Shown here: positions 60,112-64,000 of the stretch, one piece after another
Numbering within the stretch: the first letter of the stretch is position 1
How the letters are laid out: every line of letters starts with the position of its first letter
Assembly (NCBI GenBank): GCA_001802865.1
Contig: MHAF01000098.1
Coordinates: 1 to 64,000 of the forward strand
Reading direction: 5' to 3'
From: Ignavibacteria bacterium RBG_16_34_14
GTDB taxonomy: Bacteria; Bacteroidota; Ignavibacteria; Ignavibacteriales; Ignavibacteriaceae
Length of the DNA stretch: 64,000 nucleotides
The notes under the pieces: generated by a model
What the model saw: the letters and a program-made list of their open reading frames with translations, nothing else
The model's database searches: none
Told to the model about the DNA's origin: nothing
Made by a program: the position numbers and the translations under genes

Positions 60112-61497
60112 TTAGATATCATATTCTGCCGGCAAAAATTTATCTGCATAAATACCATTTTTCATCTTTTTAATTAAATTAATTTCATCTCCTGGAATTT
60201 CATCAAACTGCATTGAAAGTATATCCAGCCAGCGAAGTTCCATTTCATTTAATTTAATTTCTTTTTTATCTGAAGCATCTCTTAGCAGTTTTAGGGTTTC
60301 ATCAACTGCGCATAAAGTCATTTTATAAGGAGAATCTTCCTGAATAATTTTTTGAGACAAACTAATTATGATTTCGGGCTTTAGAATATATGCCTGCGGA
60401 TCTAACCCTGCATCACTCTCAACCATTAGATTTCTATATTTTAGTGTAAACTCATTCCCATTTTTCAATGCAAGATTCATTAACCTGCAATCATAAATAA
60501 GCTGTTCGAGTGAGACAACAGGGGCATAAGCACTAAGCAGCTTTACATTCTGTACCGATTCATTACTCCAAAGATCGGCTGCTGCAGAAGCAATATTGCC
60601 CAAATAACTAAGATGAGCACAAGCACTGGTTTTTCCTTCCATTGAAATTGGAATACCTGTTATTGCTTTTATGTACGGACCTTCGTATGCACAATCTTTG
60701 CTAGGTCCAATTGCACCAGCTAAATAAGCCTGAAGGCTGCGAACAACTGTTGCAACACGTATTACTGCAGCAAGAGTTTTAGGAATCATTCCCTTATCTG
60801 CAAGAATCATTGCAGTGTTTGCAAATGCACATCCAGTGTCACCTGCAGGAATAACATTATGATTCTTTGAAATATCAACAACTCTTTCCCATAAATACTG
60901 CATATCTTTTACAGCAAGAATTCCAAGAGAAAAAATGATTCCCGATAAATCTGCATTTACTAATGCATCATCATGAACTTCTTTTCCACCTGTTGATTCT
61001 ATTGACAACATATCAGCGCCAGCTTGTGCACATAGTTCAAAAGACCGGAACATATTAACTGTTAATTCACCACTTCTCATCAATGGAGGACGGTTGGTAT
61101 CTCTTATATCTACAGGAGTTACCCGTAATGCAGATTTTAATCCCGATTTTTTATAAAACACATCCAAATTTTCAGAAAGTATTTTTGTTATCTCTGCTCC
61201 CCATTCTGGATTCATTGTCATTGGCGGAAGTAATTCGAATTCAACAACTAATGCCGGAGTTTTTAATTCAATTGCTCTTTTGCAAACTTCACCAATAATT
61301 TCCGTGTAAATAGATTTAACTTCTTTCCAGGTTGACTCATTTATTATTATTTGGGGGAGTGTGAAATTTATTTCCGGATAAACTACCCCATTTCCTATTT
61401 CAAATCCTCTTTGACATTTTACTGGTTTTGGAGCCAGTCCGAAAAATAATTCATCAGGATTTGATATTATTAATTTTTTTTCTACTGTAGAAATCAT
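60112..61497 (-). CDS. Methanol:corrinoid methyltransferase (MtaB-like)
   Basis: ORF 60112..61527; likely start MISTVEKK at 61497. SIESTGGKEVHDDAL, PAGDTGCAFANTAM, GPSKDCAYEGPYIKAITGIPISMEGKTSACAHLSYLGN carry the Glu/Cys/Cys candidate Zn ligands of MtaB. Confidence 0.88.
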   Translation of the reverse strand: MISTVEKKLIISNPDELFFGLAPKPVKCQRGFEIGNGVVYPEINFTLPQIIINESTWKEVKSIYTEIIGEVCKRAIELKTPALVVEFELLPPMTMNPEWGAEITKILSENLDVFYKKSGLKSALRVTPVDIRDTNRPPLMRSGELTVNMFRSFELCAQAGADMLSIESTGGKEVHDDALVNADLSGIIFSLGILAVKDMQYLWERVVDISKNHNVIPAGDTGCAFANTAMILADKGMIPKTLAAVIRVATVVRSLQAYLAGAIGPSKDCAYEGPYIKAITGIPISMEGKTSACAHLSYLGNIASAAADLWSNESVQNVKLLSAYAPVVSLEQLIYDCRLMNLALKNGNEFTLKYRNLMVESDAGLDPQAYILKPEIIISLSQKIIQEDSPYKMTLCAVDETLKLLRDASDKKEIKLNEMELRWLDILSMQFDEIPGDEINLIKKMKNGIYADKFLPAEYDI

Positions 61498-61498
61498 T

Positions 61499-62701
61499 TT
61501 AAATATATTTTGCCAGCAATGGAGCATCAGGATTTATATCGGGACCAAAAAACTTAATTATGTGAAGATCTTCCTTACCTGTATTTTCTATAATTAAAGG
61601 ATTTACAGCAGCATCATAACAAATTAATAATTCATCTTTATCAAAATTTCCACCTGCTTCAATATCGATTCCTGCAAATTTTCCTTTTCCTTTCCAAACA
61701 AGAATATTATAAACCCCTTTATCTGTCGAAATAAATTTTCCATTTGGGTGAACAATTAATTTTTTGCCGCTGAATTTGTTTGTATTATAAAAAATCCAAT
61801 ATTCCTCACCGCTATTTGTTTTTGTTTCTTCAATTAGGATTGGTGGAGTATGCCGGTTCTCATAAAAATAAGGATCCCCGCTTGTTTCCCAATCAATCAT
61901 TTCAAGAATTATTCTTTCACCATGTTTTTCTCTGTCTTCTTTTCTAACATCTTTAAATAACAGATCTTTATTAATAATCTTCCCTCCAACCTTTGCCTGC
62001 ATCATTGTAAATACATCTGAATCTTCCTGAAGTTCGATCGTTAATGCAGAACCGGGTGCATGAAGAACTCCTGATGGTATATGGAAGCCATCATCGGGCA
62101 TAAGTTTAAATGCTCTTGCATATTGAAGAATCGAATCGTCCTTCCACTCAAGCATAGGTTTTAGCAGCAGTTCATATTTTTTTTCATTTGTTATAAAAGG
62201 GTGAACACCAAAAAAAGTATCGGCTTCTTTCCCCATTTCTAATCCTTCGGGAAAATAGTAAGCTTCGTCCTTGGAATTCCTTCCTACTAATTGAGCATGA
62301 TGCTGCATTTGGTGAATGTGATATGGAAGTCTGAATTCGTAATCAAAAATTTTTGCGAGCCTGTTCAATCCTCTATGAGTTTTGGAATAATTTTCCCCTA
62401 AAATTAATTCAGGCACTACATCTACTGCATTTTTCAAGGTGATTTCAAATTCAGAGTTAATATTAAGAAAGCTTAAACCTTCATTTGGTACTCCAAATTT
62501 ATTATCTGCTTTGGTAGTTGAACCAATCCATCTTTCACAAATTCCTCCTCGTTCACCGAGGTTATATTGTTCTTCCGGCAATCCTAATCTTTTTCCGGGA
62601 GGTAGAAAATCTCTCGCAACCCATGCTGGTTTAAGCCGCAGTATACCGTTTGATTTTTCTATTTCTCTAATAACAAATGATTTTAATTTTTCATTTTCCA
62701 T
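61499..62701 (-). CDS. Class I phosphomannose-isomerase-like cupin protein
   Basis: 400 aa; YHIHQMQHHAQLVGRNSKDEAYYFPEG; FHIPSGVLHAPGSALTIELQEDSDVFTMMQ. Confidence 0.7.
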   Translation of the reverse strand: MENEKLKSFVIREIEKSNGILRLKPAWVARDFLPPGKRLGLPEEQYNLGERGGICERWIGSTTKADNKFGVPNEGLSFLNINSEFEITLKNAVDVVPELILGENYSKTHRGLNRLAKIFDYEFRLPYHIHQMQHHAQLVGRNSKDEAYYFPEGLEMGKEADTFFGVHPFITNEKKYELLLKPMLEWKDDSILQYARAFKLMPDDGFHIPSGVLHAPGSALTIELQEDSDVFTMMQAKVGGKIINKDLLFKDVRKEDREKHGERIILEMIDWETSGDPYFYENRHTPPILIEETKTNSGEEYWIFYNTNKFSGKKLIVHPNGKFISTDKGVYNILVWKGKGKFAGIDIEAGGNFDKDELLICYDAAVNPLIIENTGKEDLHIIKFFGPDINPDAPLLAKYI

Positions 62702-62708
62702 TTTTGTT

Positions 62709-64000
62709 TCAGTTTACTTGCCAATTTAAAGTGGATTTATAACTTTTAGTGCTGATATAATTGATCAGGTTATTAAACAAAATTTTTGCGAAAGGATCAT
62801 TGGAATAATTTTTTGCAATTGGAAAAGTGCAAAAAATTATTCTACCTTTATTATACTGCATTTGAACAATGTAACCAGAATTTAAATGAAGCCATCCAAC
62901 AAACATTCCGGCTAAAACATCAGAAAAATTTGCTTTTGGAATTCCTGTTATTACCCACTCCGGGGATGTTTGCGTAGTTTCAAATCCAAAACTTTTTGAA
63001 AACGAAATATTTTGAAAAACTTCACTTTCACTTCTCATCCAATTTAAATTTGAAGCCCAATTTCCATCATACCATTCTGTGGTTCTGCTTAATAACTTTA
63101 TAGGAAAAGAGTCAGGCAGAACCGTATTACTATCTGCTAAACATATTAAATTGGAACCGTTTGATATTAATGACAAAATTTCGTCATCAACCAGATTTGA
63201 TACAATTAAAGTACTGGAATCATTTATTACATAATTTTCTTTTAATTGATCCGCAAAATCATTTAACGAGTATTTAGGATGAAACTTAATTTCTTTTGAC
63301 AAGATTTTGTTATCAGGATAAATAAAAAGTTCGATAAAATTTTTAGACAATATTTTCCCATCTTCTACTAGTTCAAATTCAATCTTTTCCTTAGCCGAAA
63401 TACTTTTGTATGGTAATTTGAACTTTAAAGATTGAATTTGAATCACATCTCCTCTCTTTATTTCCGGCACATTAATTATCCCTGATTTCCCATTACTGAT
63501 TTTCCATTTAAGCTTTGTGTTTTTAAAATTTTTATTGCTGAAATGAGAAATGAATAATTCTATTTCAGCTTCTTCTGAAACCAAATAATTATATTTTACA
63601 GGTCTTGGAATAATAACATCCTGCTGTTGAATCAGAGGAAGATCATCAGAATAAATTTTGAAATTTCTCCACATATCAAGAAGACCGTTACATTCCCAGT
63701 TTAAATCAGTAAATTCTGTAATAACATAACCCTGTATCTCTGTATTCATCCTTATTGTCTCAATTTCATATTTAAGCGCAGTAAACTGCGCAAGCTGTGA
63801 TTCTTCGGCAAGATCATTATATGAATTAAATATTTCATCATATTTATAATCAGAGAATCTTTTAATAAAATCTTTGGGAAGCGAAACGTCAATATCAATG
63901 AACTGTCTTTCAATCCACCATGGTAATTGCTCAGAAAGTTTTGGAAGTCCCCAGTTACCGAATTCAGAAATCAATAAAGGTTCATTCCCGGTTTCCCTGG
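62709..64000 (-). CDS. GH2-like glycoside hydrolase, C-terminal part (N-terminus beyond the window)
   Basis: ORF open to the window edge: RETGNEPLLISEFGNWGLPK (track start is an internal TTG at 63974); VITEFTDLNWECNGLLDMWRNFK. Confidence 0.7.
   Translation of the reverse strand, partial: RETGNEPLLISEFGNWGLPKLSEQLPWWIERQFIDIDVSLPKDFIKRFSDYKYDEIFNSYNDLAEESQLAQFTALKYEIETIRMNTEIQGYVITEFTDLNWECNGLLDMWRNFKIYSDDLPLIQQQDVIIPRPVKYNYLVSEEAEIELFISHFSNKNFKNTKLKWKISNGKSGIINVPEIKRGDVIQIQSLKFKLPYKSISAKEKIEFELVEDGKILSKNFIELFIYPDNKILSKEIKFHPKYSLNDFADQLKENYVINDSSTLIVSNLVDDEILSLISNGSNLICLADSNTVLPDSFPIKLLSRTTEWYDGNWASNLNWMRSESEVFQNISFSKSFGFETTQTSPEWVITGIPKANFSDVLAGMFVGWLHLNSGYIVQMQYNKGRIIFCTFPIAKNYSNDPFAKILFNNLINYISTKSYKSTLNWQVN

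Noticed and set aside
1-64000. CRISPR arrays, complete tRNA/rRNA genes, transposases or IS elements
   Set aside because: None was seen by eye on either strand; only the tmRNA/tRNA-like 3' fragment at 45452-45473 was noted.

Overview
AT-rich bacterial chromosome segment. The many C-terminal 'NYPNPFNP...SGVYFYRL...KKMILLK' tails (type IX secretion, T9SS) suggest an Ignavibacteria/Bacteroidota-related genome. Almost everything is on the minus strand. From left to right: (i) about 1-33 kb, secreted glycan-related proteins: two GH63-like enzymes, a GDE_C-like enzyme, four putative metallopeptidase-like proteins, a PorV-like protein, two tandem paralogs with an atypical C-terminal tail, a TonB-dependent receptor, two lipoproteins and a LamG protein. 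Inserted at about 5.3-9.5 kb is a defence-like fragment: a RecD-like helicase fused to a PD-(D/E)XK-like domain, translationally coupled to a truncated type I HsdR. (ii) about 33.4-45.3 kb, a galactan/galactose locus: GH2, SSS symporter, GalK, aldose epimerase, GH-A enzyme, GH53 and GalT. (iii) about 45.4-50 kb, a decayed segment: a tmRNA/tRNA-Ala 3'-end-like fragment, a TonB receptor with three frameshifts, an SDR remnant and a degenerate receiver ORF. (iv) about 50-64 kb, a long sugar-catabolism operon that carries an MtaB/MtaC-like corrinoid methyltransferase pair with no activase or methyltransferase II in view. The strongest leads are the corrinoid methyltransferase inside a carbohydrate operon, a mobile ~200-aa module shared by unrelated secreted proteins, a collapsed third tandem paralog that keeps only a start and a T9SS tail, and the possible att-site plus decayed island at 45-50 kb. 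All calls come from reading the sequence and motif recognition; no database search was run.
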